Below, one piece after another: positions 54,581 through 63,818 of a stretch of 64,000 nucleotides of DNA. The notes below the pieces were generated by a model. The model made no database searches and was not told the DNA's origin. It was given only the letters and a program-made list of their open reading frames with translations. The position numbers and the translations under genes are program-made. The DNA lies in the NCBI GenBank assembly GCA_016841565.1, contig JAENYX010000001.1, positions 27,210 through 91,209 of the forward strand. Direction: 5' to 3'. Numbering within the stretch: the first letter of the stretch is position 1; the number at the start of each line of letters is the position of its first letter. The DNA is from Clostridium thermobutyricum. GTDB taxonomy: Bacteria > Bacillota > Clostridia > Ch29.

Positions 54581-54988
54581 TTGCGGAATGAAAGCCAAGT
54601 AATTACGGCTCTTCAAAAAGCCCTGGATGCAGCCTGGATGAGAAATAATGTGATATCCAATAACATTGCAAATGTCAACACTCCAAAATACAAAGCTTAC
54701 AGAGTTGAATTCGAAGATATGCTGAGGGATGCAATTAATGCCAGGCAGATACCTATTGCATCAACAAACCCAAAGCATATTCCTGTTGGCAGGAGAAATT
54801 TGGATGCTATAAGTCCCCGATTAGTAAGGGACAGAAGTACCAGCACCAGAATGGATGGGAATAATGTGGACATTGACGTTCAAACCGCAAACCTGGCAAG
54901 CAATACCATTATGTATAAGGCTTTGGTTGACCAGCTGACAGCAAAACTGGCCAGGCTGAAGACGGTAATAAACGAAGGCAGGAGGTAG
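54581..54988 (+). CDS. flgB: Flagellar basal-body rod protein FlgB
   Basis: Product of 135 residues, the usual length. Rod proteins assemble through the periplasmic or wall space above the MS ring. The N-terminal helix and motif NNVISNNIANVNTPKYKAYRVEFEDML are typical, as is the C-terminal coil NTIMYKALVDQLTAKLARLKTVI. TTG at 54581 has TGGAGGTG upstream; the in-frame ATG further up has no signal. First gene of the flagellar operon. Confidence 0.96.
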   Translation: MRNESQVITALQKALDAAWMRNNVISNNIANVNTPKYKAYRVEFEDMLRDAINARQIPIASTNPKHIPVGRRNLDAISPRLVRDRSTSTRMDGNNVDIDVQTANLASNTIMYKALVDQLTAKLARLKTVINEGRR

Positions 54989-54991
54989 ACC

Positions 54992-55441
54992 ATGGGTATC
55001 TTTAGTGCCATAAATACAAGCGCAACAGGACTTACGGCCGAGAGGCTGAGAATGGACGTAATAGCCAAAAACATAGCCAATGTAAATACAACAAGAACAG
55101 AAAACGGACTCCCCTACAGGAGACAGGTAGTTGTATTTGAAGAGAACTGTAATAATAAGACCTTCTCAGGATTCCTTTCGAACGAAAGCCGCAAGCTTTT
55201 CCATAAGGAGGGCGGAGTTAAGGTAAAAGGGATAATGGACGACAAATCCCCTTTCAGACGGACATTTGACCCCGGTCATCCCGACGCCGATCAGGACGGA
55301 TATGTGCTAATGCCTAACGTTGACACCGTTATTGAAATGGTTAACATGATTTCGGCTACCCGGGCCTATGAGGCCAACGTAACGGCTCTTAATGCTACAA
55401 AGGACATGGCAGTCAAGGCACTGGAAATAGGAAGGGCGTAA
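54992..55441 (+). CDS. flgC: Flagellar basal-body rod protein FlgC
   Basis: Product of 149 residues. Begins FSAINTSATGLTAERLRMDVIAKNIANVNTTRTENGLPYRRQVVVFEE and ends with the rod-type helix MVNMISATRAYEANVTALNATKDMAVKALEIGR. Forms the proximal rod with FlgB and FlgF. It starts 3 bases after flgB. Confidence 0.97.
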   Translation: MGIFSAINTSATGLTAERLRMDVIAKNIANVNTTRTENGLPYRRQVVVFEENCNNKTFSGFLSNESRKLFHKEGGVKVKGIMDDKSPFRRTFDPGHPDADQDGYVLMPNVDTVIEMVNMISATRAYEANVTALNATKDMAVKALEIGRA

Positions 55442-55455
55442 GGAGGTAGAGACAA

Positions 55456-55752
55456 GTGAGAATTGAGATACCAGGCCCGGTAAAAACGATAGATAGAATT
55501 AATAACAACGCAATTGATATCCAAAATTCGGACAATAGCTTTTCCGGGTATTTGATGGACGCAATTGAACAAGTGGACAAGTTGCAGAAAGAAACGGACA
55601 GTTCCTCCGTTTCCCTTGCAACAGGAGATATACAGAATTTACATCAGGTAATGATTGACACGGAAAAGGCGGAAATCGCTTTGCAGTTTACCTTACAGAT
55701 AAGAAATAAAGTAATTGAAGCATACCAGGAAATTATGAGGATGCAGGTTTAA
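55456..55752 (+). CDS. fliE: Flagellar hook-basal body protein FliE
   Basis: Product of 98 residues from a GTG start (GGAGGTAGAG upstream). The C-terminal helical half, SVSLATGDIQNLHQVMIDTEKAEIALQFTLQIRNKVIEAYQEIMRMQV, is the FliE signature. It links the MS ring to the rod and is the first exported component. Confidence 0.96.
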   Translation: MRIEIPGPVKTIDRINNNAIDIQNSDNSFSGYLMDAIEQVDKLQKETDSSSVSLATGDIQNLHQVMIDTEKAEIALQFTLQIRNKVIEAYQEIMRMQV

Positions 55753-55781
55753 ACCGACATTAGATGAATGGGGTGGCCATA

Positions 55782-57329
55782 GTGGAAGAAACCCTTAAGA
55801 GAACAATAAAGCAGTTGGATGAATTCTGGCAGGCCAGAACAAAAATACAAAAGATAAAAATAGGAACAAGCGCAGCTATTTTCATAGCCAGTATGATCCT
55901 GCTGGTTTTCTTAACATCCCGGCCGGAAATGGCTCCCCTGTACAATCAACTCGATTTAAATGATGCAGGAGCTATAACAAAGAAACTGGATGAGCAAAAA
56001 ATTAAATGGGAAATTGATGACAGTGATTCCAGTATTCTGGTGCCAAAGGAGGAAGTCAACAAGCTTAGGATGCAATTGGCAACCGAGGGCCTTCCCAGAA
56101 ACGGTTTTAGTCTGGTGGAAGCCCTTGATAATACAAAACTGGGAACCACCGACCTGGAAAGAAGAGAGAGGATTCGAGTGGGCCAGGAATATGCAATAGC
56201 ACAGGCAATAGAGACCATAGAAGGTGTTGAATACTGCCAGGTAAATCTATATATACCACAAGACAGCATGTTTGCAGTAAGCAGCAATGACCATCAATCC
56301 AGCGCAGGAATACTTATAAAGCTACAACCCGGCGCACAGCTTGATAGAAACAAGATAGACGGTATAATACAGTTTGTTTCCAAGAGTGTAAAGGGTCTGA
56401 CAAAGGACAACATTTCCATTATAGACCAGACGGGACAGGAATTGTCTGTCGAAAACAATACACAGCAGGGGATACTGCTGCACCAGTTGGAAATTGAGCA
56501 AAATACGCAGTCACGTATTCAAAAAAGTATACGGGAGTTTCTTGAGACTGCATATGGCAAAAACAATGTTGATGTAAGAGTGAATCTTAAGCTTGATTTC
56601 GACAGTAGAATAACAAATATAGTAAAATTCGAACCACCGGTTGAGGGGGAAACAAACGGTCTTGTAAGAAGCATGCAGGAATTGGAAGAGCATGCTATAA
56701 ACAGCGGTGGCGGGGGCGTTCCGGGTACCGACAGCAATAACGAAGGTATTACCAGCTATGCGGAAGTTGACACTGGGGCGTCCAAATATGATACTGTGAG
56801 CAGAACGGTGAACTATGAGCTCAATCAGATTAAGGAAGAGATAGTAAAAGCTCAGGGACAGGTTAAGAGCCTGTCGGTTGCTGTACTGATTAATAGTGCC
56901 GCCCTTGCGCAGAATCTAAGCCGGCAGGATATGGACAGTATATCTGACATTGTTGCGGCCGCTGCCGGAATAGACAGCCAGGTGGTTGAAATACAATCCT
57001 TACCCTTTGATACCAGTCTTGCCACTGAAATTGCCCAGGGATTTGAGGCAAGGCAGCGCATGGAGCAAGTTAAGCTTTATACGTACCTGGGTGTTATTGG
57101 TGCTTTACTGGTTGCAGGAATTGTTGGTTCCATATTAGTTATAAGAAAAAGAAGATTGGAAGCAGAAGAGATGCTACTTTCAGAGGCTAATGCTGTAGTA
57201 ATGGATGAAGTGGAAGAAATAAATCTAGCCCAGGATCAGTCGGGAGTGCGAAAACAGGTGGAAAGGTTTATTGGGAATAAACCTGAAACGGCAGCACAGT
57301 TACTGAAGACCTGGCTTAATGAAGAGTAG
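55782..57329 (+). CDS. fliF: Flagellar MS-ring protein FliF
   Basis: Product of 515 residues. Transmembrane helices at about 26-47 and 435-460 bracket the ring-building motifs (YNQLDLNDAGAITKKLDEQKIKWEI; LVEALDNTKLGTTDLERRERIRVGQEYAIAQAIETIEGV). The C-terminal cytoplasmic tail (RFIGNKPETAAQLLKTWLNE) binds FliG. GTG at 55782, after GGGGTGG, is preferred to the ATG 18 bases upstream that has no ribosome-binding site. Confidence 0.97.
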   Translation: MEETLKRTIKQLDEFWQARTKIQKIKIGTSAAIFIASMILLVFLTSRPEMAPLYNQLDLNDAGAITKKLDEQKIKWEIDDSDSSILVPKEEVNKLRMQLATEGLPRNGFSLVEALDNTKLGTTDLERRERIRVGQEYAIAQAIETIEGVEYCQVNLYIPQDSMFAVSSNDHQSSAGILIKLQPGAQLDRNKIDGIIQFVSKSVKGLTKDNISIIDQTGQELSVENNTQQGILLHQLEIEQNTQSRIQKSIREFLETAYGKNNVDVRVNLKLDFDSRITNIVKFEPPVEGETNGLVRSMQELEEHAINSGGGGVPGTDSNNEGITSYAEVDTGASKYDTVSRTVNYELNQIKEEIVKAQGQVKSLSVAVLINSAALAQNLSRQDMDSISDIVAAAAGIDSQVVEIQSLPFDTSLATEIAQGFEARQRMEQVKLYTYLGVIGALLVAGIVGSILVIRKRRLEAEEMLLSEANAVVMDEVEEINLAQDQSGVRKQVERFIGNKPETAAQLLKTWLNEE

Positions 57330-57339
57330 GTGATAAACT

Positions 57340-58353
57340 ATGGCTAGAAGCAAAGGGGGGCTGGATGGCAGAGAAAAAGCTGCGATTCTGCTGATAGCCC
57401 TTGGTCCTGAAAATTCGGCGAAGATTTTCAAGCATTTGACAGATGATGAAATTGAAGAACTAACTCTTGAAATAGCAAATATGAGAAAGGTTACTCCCGA
57501 GGTAAAGAGCAAGATAATCGAGGAATTCTACCAGATATGTATTGCACAGGAGTATATTTCGGAAGGCGGAATAGAGTACGCAAAAGAGGTGCTGGAAAAG
57601 GCTTTGGGAGGCCAAAAAGCTCTGGACATTGTTAACAGACTTACGTCTTACTTACAGGTCCGTCCCTTTGATTTTGTGCGGAAAGCAGACCCAAATCAGG
57701 TACTCAATTTTATACAAAATGAGCATCCGCAGACAATATCCTTAATACTGGCATACCTTAACGCGCAGCAGTCATCGGTTATTCTGTCTTCTCTTCCTGC
57801 AGAAAAGCAGGCTGAAGTAGCAAAGCGTATAGCGGTTATGGACAGAACCTCACCCGACGTAATAAAGCAGGTAGAAAATGTGCTGGAAAAGCAAATTTCT
57901 TCACTGGTTACCCATGACTACACGTCGGCGGGAGGTATACAGTCCATTGTCAATATACTCAACTCGGTTGACCGGGGAACCGAAAAGAATATAATGGAGA
58001 CCCTTGAAATAGAGGACACTGAACTGGCGGAAGAAATAAAGAAAAGGATGTTTGTATTCGAAGATATTATTAATCTTGACAACAGATCCATACAAAGGTT
58101 CCTGCGGGAAGTGGAAAACGATATGCTTGCTGTTGCCCTTAAGGGAGCTAACGACGAAGTTGCAGGTGTGATCTTTAGTAACATGTCAAAACGTTTGTCA
58201 GAAATGATAAATGAAGATATGCAATATATGGGGCCGGTCAGGCTTCGCGATGTAGAGGAAGCGCAGCAGAAAATAGTAAACGTAATTAGAAAACTGGAAG
58301 ACGCCGGTGAAATTGTAATTTCGAGAGGAGGAGGGGACGAGATAATTGTCTAG
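57340..58353 (+). CDS. fliG: Flagellar motor switch protein FliG
   Basis: Product of 337 residues. The N domain binds FliF, the middle has the EHPQT motif (NEHPQTISLILAYL), and the C domain carries the charged torque helix (LDNRSIQRFLREVENDMLAVALKGANDEV). It couples ion flow through the stators to rotation. The end overlaps fliH by 8 bases. Confidence 0.98.
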   Translation: MARSKGGLDGREKAAILLIALGPENSAKIFKHLTDDEIEELTLEIANMRKVTPEVKSKIIEEFYQICIAQEYISEGGIEYAKEVLEKALGGQKALDIVNRLTSYLQVRPFDFVRKADPNQVLNFIQNEHPQTISLILAYLNAQQSSVILSSLPAEKQAEVAKRIAVMDRTSPDVIKQVENVLEKQISSLVTHDYTSAGGIQSIVNILNSVDRGTEKNIMETLEIEDTELAEEIKKRMFVFEDIINLDNRSIQRFLREVENDMLAVALKGANDEVAGVIFSNMSKRLSEMINEDMQYMGPVRLRDVEEAQQKIVNVIRKLEDAGEIVISRGGGDEIIV

Positions 58354-59119
58354 ACTTTATAAATCCCGCTCAATTGTCCTGGGTGACCCCCTCGAAATAA
58401 AAAGTGAAATTGTATCACAACAAAAAGTAGATATAGCACAGAAGGAAATTAATACTGAAATGGAACTGCAGGCAGATGAGCACAATGACAGTTTGGAAAA
58501 GGAAGTATCAGAAATATTGAACAGTGCAAACAATGAATCGGCACAAATAATCCGGGAAGCAGAGAATAAAAGCCGGGAGATTTATGCCCAGGCACAGGAT
58601 AAGGGATACAAAGACGGGTTTGATGAAGGATATGAAAGAGGCCTGGATGAGGGGCATGAGAAAGGCAGACAGCAAGGAATGGACACGGCCAATGGGATGA
58701 TTGAGGAAGCGTTGGCAATAAAGCAGAAAGCACTGGAAACAAAAGAACAGATAGTTAAGGAAGCCGAAGCTGAGGTAATAAGGATTGTCATTGAGATTGC
58801 AAGAAAGGTCTTGGGAGATCAGATGAGAATTGACCGGGAAACAGTGTTGGGACCGGTAAGAAAAGCTCTCGAGAAATGCGCATTTTCCAATAAGGTAATA
58901 ATGAAAGTATCTCCCCATGACTTTGATATTATAGAGATGTCAAAACACAAGCTTTTAACCGAAATTGAAGGAATAACCCAACTGGAAATTATGGTGGAGG
59001 ATACTCTGCCCCAGGGGAGCTGCCTGATGGAGACGGATGCCGGATATATAGATTCAGGTATAGAGGTGCAGCTGAACAGAATTGAGCGTTCTTTTAGGGA
59101 GTTATTGGGTTATGAATAG
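58346..59119 (+). CDS. fliH: Flagellar assembly protein FliH
   Basis: Product of 257 residues from a TTG start (AGGAGGAGGGG upstream). The centre contains a run of G-x-x-x-G steps (GYKDGFDEGYERGLDEG and on), a hallmark of FliH helices, followed by the V-ATPase E-subunit-like C-terminal domain (IRIVIEIARKVLGDQMRIDRETVLGPVRKAL). Regulates the FliI ATPase. Overlaps fliG and fliI. Confidence 0.94.
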   Translation: MSRLYKSRSIVLGDPLEIKSEIVSQQKVDIAQKEINTEMELQADEHNDSLEKEVSEILNSANNESAQIIREAENKSREIYAQAQDKGYKDGFDEGYERGLDEGHEKGRQQGMDTANGMIEEALAIKQKALETKEQIVKEAEAEVIRIVIEIARKVLGDQMRIDRETVLGPVRKALEKCAFSNKVIMKVSPHDFDIIEMSKHKLLTEIEGITQLEIMVEDTLPQGSCLMETDAGYIDSGIEVQLNRIERSFRELLGYE

Positions 59120-60425
59120 AATTTCTCTTGATAAATACAGTGGAGTTTTAAAGGAAATAGACACTCTGAAATACAGCGGAAGAGTAAGCAAAGTAATTGG
59201 CCTCACTATAGAATCAGTAGGCCCTTCGGTAAATATGGGTGAGATATGCGAAATTTTTTCAGCAAAGTATAAAAAGCCCATTAAAGCTGAGGTGGTAGGA
59301 TTCAGGGATAACATAGTGCTGCTAATGCCATTGGGAGATATGGAAGGTATAGGACCGGGCAGCGGGGTCATAGCTACAGGGAATACACTGAAAGTGCCGG
59401 TTGGAGAAGGGATGTTGGGCAGAGTGCTGGACGGACTCGGCGTTCCCATTGACGGGCTGGGCCCTTTGAAATTCAGTACACTGTTCCCGGTGACAAACCC
59501 TCCGCCCAATCCCCTTGACAGAAAAATGATAAGCCAGGTACTTGAGCTTGGGATAAAATCAATTGACGGTTTGTTAACCTGTGGTAAGGGACAAAGAATA
59601 GGTATTTTTTCAGGAAGCGGTATTGGCAAAAGTACCCTATTGGGTATGATTGCGCGAAATACTTCAGCCGATATAAATATAATAGGACTTATTGGAGAGA
59701 GGGGCAGAGAAGTAAGGGAATTTTTGGTAAACGACCTTGGAGAAGAGGGATTGAAAAGGTCGGTAGTGGTTGTGGCGACATCCGACCAGCCTGCTTTGGT
59801 AAGGCTGAAAAGCGCACAATTGGTTACGGCAATTGCAGAGTTTTTTAGAAGCATGGGAAAAGACGTAATACTGATGATGGATTCCCTAACAAGGTTTGCA
59901 CTGGCACAAAGAGAAGTGGGACTGGCCATTGGAGAGCCTCCTGTTACCCGGGGATATACGCCTTCGGTGTTTGCGGTACTTCCAAAGCTTTTGGAAAGAA
60001 CGGGAACAGATGAAAATGGTTCAATAACGGGGCTGTACGCAGTTTTGGTTGACGGAGACGATTTAAATGAACCCATAGCGGATTCAGCCAGAGGAATACT
60101 GGACGGACATATTGTACTGTCACGAAGCCTGGCTAACAAGAACCATTACCCGGCCGTTGACATATTGCAAAGTATTAGCCGGGTGATGCCCAATATAATA
60201 GATGATAAACATCTAGAGTGCGCGCGAAGGATAAAAGATATTGCAGCAGTGCATAAAAACGCAGAGGATTTGATTAGTATCGGCGCATATAACCGGGGGA
60301 GCAATCCCGAAATCGATTACGCAATAGAGAAGATAGAAATCATAAACACTTTCTTGAAACAGGGTATTAACGAAAAAGTCAGTTTTGAGAACACCATATT
60401 CGAATTAACTAAACTGCTTGATTAA
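59112..60425 (+). CDS. fliI: Flagellum-specific ATP synthase FliI
   Basis: A 437-residue F1-beta-like ATPase of the type III export apparatus. Walker A GSGIGKST (168-175), IGERGREVREF and the Walker B strand DVILMMDSLTRFALAQRE. The frame opens upstream, but ATG 59112 overlaps the fliH stop in the usual coupled manner and gives the standard N terminus. Confidence 0.97.
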   Translation: MNRISLDKYSGVLKEIDTLKYSGRVSKVIGLTIESVGPSVNMGEICEIFSAKYKKPIKAEVVGFRDNIVLLMPLGDMEGIGPGSGVIATGNTLKVPVGEGMLGRVLDGLGVPIDGLGPLKFSTLFPVTNPPPNPLDRKMISQVLELGIKSIDGLLTCGKGQRIGIFSGSGIGKSTLLGMIARNTSADINIIGLIGERGREVREFLVNDLGEEGLKRSVVVVATSDQPALVRLKSAQLVTAIAEFFRSMGKDVILMMDSLTRFALAQREVGLAIGEPPVTRGYTPSVFAVLPKLLERTGTDENGSITGLYAVLVDGDDLNEPIADSARGILDGHIVLSRSLANKNHYPAVDILQSISRVMPNIIDDKHLECARRIKDIAAVHKNAEDLISIGAYNRGSNPEIDYAIEKIEIINTFLKQGINEKVSFENTIFELTKLLD

Positions 60426-60437
60426 GGAGTGTTGTCA

Positions 60438-60881
60438 ATGAATGACAGTTTCAATTTCCGGTTACAAAGAGTGTTGGATTACAGAGAATATATAAAAATG
60501 CAAAAAGCAGAAAAACTGGCTGAATACGGTGCACAGCTTGACCGGGAAAAAAATACCCTCAACAGCCTGCTGGAGCAGAAAACCGTAATTGCAAATGAAA
60601 TGGGCAGCAAATGCAGCAAGGGTGTACAGGCAGGGTATTTGATACAATGCAATATGTACATTGATCAACTGAAGACTTTTATAGACAGGAGTATTGACAG
60701 CGTATCGAATATGGAAAAAAAGGTGAAGGAAGGCCGGGAAGACCTGGTGGAAGCTTCGAGGAAAAAAGAAGTCATGGATAGGTTGAAGTCCAGACACTAT
60801 ACAAGGTTTTCAAGCCATCTGGCAAAGGAGCAGGAAAAAGAAGTCGAAGACCTGGTCAATAATAGAAAGGTAAACATTTAG
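60438..60881 (+). CDS. fliJ: Flagellar export protein FliJ
   Basis: A 147-residue almost wholly coiled-coil protein (FNFRLQRVLDYREYIKMQKAEKLAEYGAQLDREKN; SRKKEVMDRLKSRHYTRF). FliJ is the gamma-like stalk of the export ATPase. ATG 60438 follows AAGGAG at 8 bases; a GTG 9 bases earlier lies in that signal. Confidence 0.93.
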   Translation: MNDSFNFRLQRVLDYREYIKMQKAEKLAEYGAQLDREKNTLNSLLEQKTVIANEMGSKCSKGVQAGYLIQCNMYIDQLKTFIDRSIDSVSNMEKKVKEGREDLVEASRKKEVMDRLKSRHYTRFSSHLAKEQEKEVEDLVNNRKVNI

Positions 60882-60890
60882 GAGGCAATT

Positions 60891-61481
60891 ATGGCTAAAG
60901 CGGACAAGGATAAATCCGGAGTTAAAAAAGCCAGGAAGATGTGGCGCGTAACAGCTGTTTTGGTGGTGTTTGTGGCCATATTTCTGGGTTTTAGCATAGC
61001 TTTTAACCTGGCAGGAATAGGCGTGAAAACCAATAATTTTCTTGCTGCTTTTCCAATAACCCGCAGCTTTTTCAGACCGGTCGGGGATATAAAAACCCCA
61101 CAGCAGCTGGAGAAGGAGGAACATGAAAAAGCTGTGAAGTTACTCCAGGAGGAGAGATCCAATCTGGACCAGCTGGCAAACAATCTTGCTTCATGGGAAC
61201 TGCAGCTTAAAGCAAAGGAAGAGGAATTGATGGAGAAAGAACTGGCCATTGAAGAGCTTCAGCAAAGGTTGGACACCCGTTTGCAAAACGTACAGGATCT
61301 GGTTTCTTACTATGAAAAGATGGACGCTGAGCAGGCAGTAAACATTATGGACAATATATCCGACAACCAGCTTTTAATAGTAGTACTTAAGAATATGAAA
61401 GAGCAAAAGTGTGCAGAAATACTTGCCGCTATGGATCCCAGAAAGGCAGCAAGACTGATTGAGACCATGTCGGCCCAGTGA
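60891..61481 (+). CDS. MotE-like membrane protein with MgtE N-terminal domain (YlxF position)
   Basis: A 196-residue protein with one N-terminal transmembrane helix (about 18-40), a long coiled coil (75-135) and a C-terminal MgtE-N-like helical repeat (YYEKMDAEQAVNIMDNISDNQLLIVVLKNMKEQKCAEILAAMDPRKAARL). In other bacteria such proteins (MotE, FlaG/YlxF) act as chaperones for the stator protein MotC or join the motor. Located between fliJ and fliK as ylxF is in Bacillus. Precise role unknown. Confidence 0.85.
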   Translation: MAKADKDKSGVKKARKMWRVTAVLVVFVAIFLGFSIAFNLAGIGVKTNNFLAAFPITRSFFRPVGDIKTPQQLEKEEHEKAVKLLQEERSNLDQLANNLASWELQLKAKEEELMEKELAIEELQQRLDTRLQNVQDLVSYYEKMDAEQAVNIMDNISDNQLLIVVLKNMKEQKCAEILAAMDPRKAARLIETMSAQ

Positions 61482-61540
61482 TAGGTATTGTGGGAGATAT
61501 TCTTCCATATACATAATTTTATCTGAAGGGAGGTGAGTAA

Positions 61541-62776
61541 ATGCAGATAGCGGCAGTGGAAAAAGCGGTTGAAACTGCAGTAACAAAGGAGCCTGGAATG
61601 GCTGCTGAAGAAATGACAGAAGAATTAGCCGTTCCCTTTGCTGGTCTGCTGGATGGCTTGATTAACTTAAAGCTGACGGAAGGCGGCCACCAGGAACAGG
61701 AGTCCGAAAACCCACAGGAAGAAACTCTATTAAGCTCTCAGAACATGACAGCATTTTTCCCGGCTGGTCTCAATATACAGCTGATGGAGAACGACATGCC
61801 GGTAACACAGGGAGAGGGCAATGCAGCGCCGGTTTGTGAGATGGTGCCCGATAATGTACAAGCTCCGGAGAATAACATGCTGCAGCCCGTCATACAGAAT
61901 GAGATGATTGATGGAGAAGAGTTGTCAGTTTTTCCTGAAGTGGCGGAAAATTTGGTATCAGACCAAGAGGTGCAGACAAAGCAAGGCCAAATTGACCAAA
62001 GCCGACAAATACCATTGGATGAAAACGCATCATCGGGGCAAAGAACTGAAAATATACCGCTTTCAGGCATTGAAGTTAGTGAAAAAGAGAACACAGCAAG
62101 AGGACGGAAGCAAGAAAGCTCGGAATCAAAAGGACAGAAAACGCCTGAAATTAAGGTATATGAAAGCGATGGTGTGGTAAAAGCAGCCAAGCAGCATATA
62201 ACTGTTGGAAAGGAAGAAATTCCAGACCGGGAGTATATTAAGACCGGCCCCGACACTGTGAAGCATAGGAACCAGGACACAGGCACCAATACAATTATCC
62301 CGGGTGAAACCGGCCCTTTGGCAAAAAGCCAAAGTATGGTTACCGGGCAAGTCGGCCCGAGGGACAAGACTCCGGAAATAATCAACCAAGTGGTGGACAA
62401 AATGAAGATAATGCTGAGCTCAAAAAAGTCCGAAATCAGCATTCAGCTGAAGCCCGAGAGCCTTGGAAGGCTTAAGCTCAGGTTGACGGTGACAGACGGG
62501 GTATTGGACGGAAGGATTATTGTACAGAACAGCCAAACAAAAAATTTAATACTGTCAAACATTGAAAGGCTGCAGGAGAGCTTGGAGCAGCAAGGTATCC
62601 CGGTAAACAAGTTCAATGTGAACGTGGGAGGAGACAGCCAATACAGGCAGCAGCAGTTTTTCCAGGACAACCGTCAGACCTTCCGCGGCAGGCCGGAATT
62701 AAATCCCTATCAGCAGAACGAAGATGATGAGCCGGAAATCTGGCGGGGAGAAGGAACAATAGAATTACTGGCATAG
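61541..62776 (+). CDS. fliK: Flagellar hook-length control protein FliK
   Basis: Product of 411 residues. The N-terminal 280 residues are low-complexity, rich in Glu, Gln and Pro, as expected for the molecular ruler. The conserved C-terminal Flg_hook domain spans about 285-365 (SEISIQLKPESLGRLKLRLTV...RLQESLEQQGIPVNKFNVNV). It signals FlhB to switch export from hook to filament. AGGGAGGTG precedes the ATG. Confidence 0.93.
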   Translation: MQIAAVEKAVETAVTKEPGMAAEEMTEELAVPFAGLLDGLINLKLTEGGHQEQESENPQEETLLSSQNMTAFFPAGLNIQLMENDMPVTQGEGNAAPVCEMVPDNVQAPENNMLQPVIQNEMIDGEELSVFPEVAENLVSDQEVQTKQGQIDQSRQIPLDENASSGQRTENIPLSGIEVSEKENTARGRKQESSESKGQKTPEIKVYESDGVVKAAKQHITVGKEEIPDREYIKTGPDTVKHRNQDTGTNTIIPGETGPLAKSQSMVTGQVGPRDKTPEIINQVVDKMKIMLSSKKSEISIQLKPESLGRLKLRLTVTDGVLDGRIIVQNSQTKNLILSNIERLQESLEQQGIPVNKFNVNVGGDSQYRQQQFFQDNRQTFRGRPELNPYQQNEDDEPEIWRGEGTIELLA

Positions 62777-62788
62777 GAGGTGAAATGG

Positions 62789-63331
62789 ATGCAGGTAAAC
62801 AGCACAACCAGCCAATCCGGATACGGGGATACTTATACTGAGTCGGTGCAAAAGAACGACGCTATGGGAAAGGACGCATTTTTGGAACTGCTTGTCAACC
62901 AGCTCAGAAACCAGGACCCGTTAAATCCGGTTAATGACAGGGACTTTCTGGCTCAGATGGCGCAGTTCAGCAGCCTTGAGCAGATGCAGAACCTGAACAA
63001 AAACTTTGAAACGGGATTCAACAACCTGATGGAAGCGGTGGACGTAGGACTGTACGAAAACTTCCAGGCTCTGGTCAGTATCAACAGCAATCTGGTAATG
63101 CAGCAGAATTTGCAGGCTATGAATATGCTGGGCATGAATGTAACCGCAGTCATAGAAGGTGAAGAAGAGACAAGAACAATAGAAGGTACGGTAGAAAGAG
63201 TTGCCTTCAAAGACGGAAGGGTACAAATGGAAGTGGACGGTGAGCTTATATACATGGACGAGGTAACACACTTTGAAATGAGGAATATACAGCCGGAGCC
63301 GGAACCGGAACCGGAACAACAGGCAGAATAA
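62789..63331 (+). CDS. flgD: Flagellar hook assembly scaffold FlgD
   Basis: Product of 180 residues. Hallmark [43 protein letters not shown] at 31-73, then a beta-domain ending near residue 165. The C-terminal tail is a short Pro-Glu repeat (PEPEPEPE). It caps the growing hook. The GTG at 62780 belongs to the GGAGGTG signal; ATG 62789 is used. Confidence 0.95.
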   Translation: MQVNSTTSQSGYGDTYTESVQKNDAMGKDAFLELLVNQLRNQDPLNPVNDRDFLAQMAQFSSLEQMQNLNKNFETGFNNLMEAVDVGLYENFQALVSINSNLVMQQNLQAMNMLGMNVTAVIEGEEETRTIEGTVERVAFKDGRVQMEVDGELIYMDEVTHFEMRNIQPEPEPEPEQQAE

Positions 63332-63356
63332 CAACCGGTGAATGGGAGGAATTCCG

Positions 63357-63740
63357 ATGAGCGGAATTAACGGTTTAAACAACAGAATAACACCTGCAGC
63401 AAACAGAACGGTCAGGCAGCCAGATACCACCCATTCCAAACCCGGGACAAGCTTTAAGGAAGTCCTGGAATCAGTAAGCGGTCGCCCCGGCATATTGCTG
63501 TCAAAGCATGCCCAGGGCAGAATGCTGGACAGAAATATAGTACTGGACAAGGGCCAGGTGGAGCGGCTGAATGTGGCCGTCGAAAAGGCAAGACAAAAAG
63601 GTATCAGGGATACCCTGGTGCTAATGGATGACAAAGCCTTTGTTGTTAATGTAAAAAGCACCACCATAGTAACTGCGGCAAACAACGAAGCTTTGAAAGA
63701 AAGAGTATTCACAAACATAGACGGAGCTGTAATTGTGTAG
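63357..63740 (+). CDS. Flagellar operon protein (TIGR02530 type)
   Basis: A 127-residue protein found between flgD and flgE in Clostridia and Bacilli. The conserved C-terminal half is ISKHAQGRML-like: LLSKHAQGRMLDRNIVLDKGQVERLNVAVEKARQKGIRDTLVLMDDKAFVVNVKSTTIVTAA. Function unknown; position suggests a role in hook assembly. GGGAGG precedes ATG 63357. Confidence 0.9.
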   Translation: MSGINGLNNRITPAANRTVRQPDTTHSKPGTSFKEVLESVSGRPGILLSKHAQGRMLDRNIVLDKGQVERLNVAVEKARQKGIRDTLVLMDDKAFVVNVKSTTIVTAANNEALKERVFTNIDGAVIV

Positions 63741-63818
63741 CCGGACCTTCACAGGGGGCACAGCTTTCCCGAACGACCGAAGGAAAGCGTTACAGCTAAA
63801 AAAAGGAGGTCATGTACC

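Noticed and set aside
59102..60139. 345-codon minus-strand frame opposite fliI
   Set aside because: Antisense shadow of a well-supported ATPase gene; rich in Ser and Pro as such shadows are.
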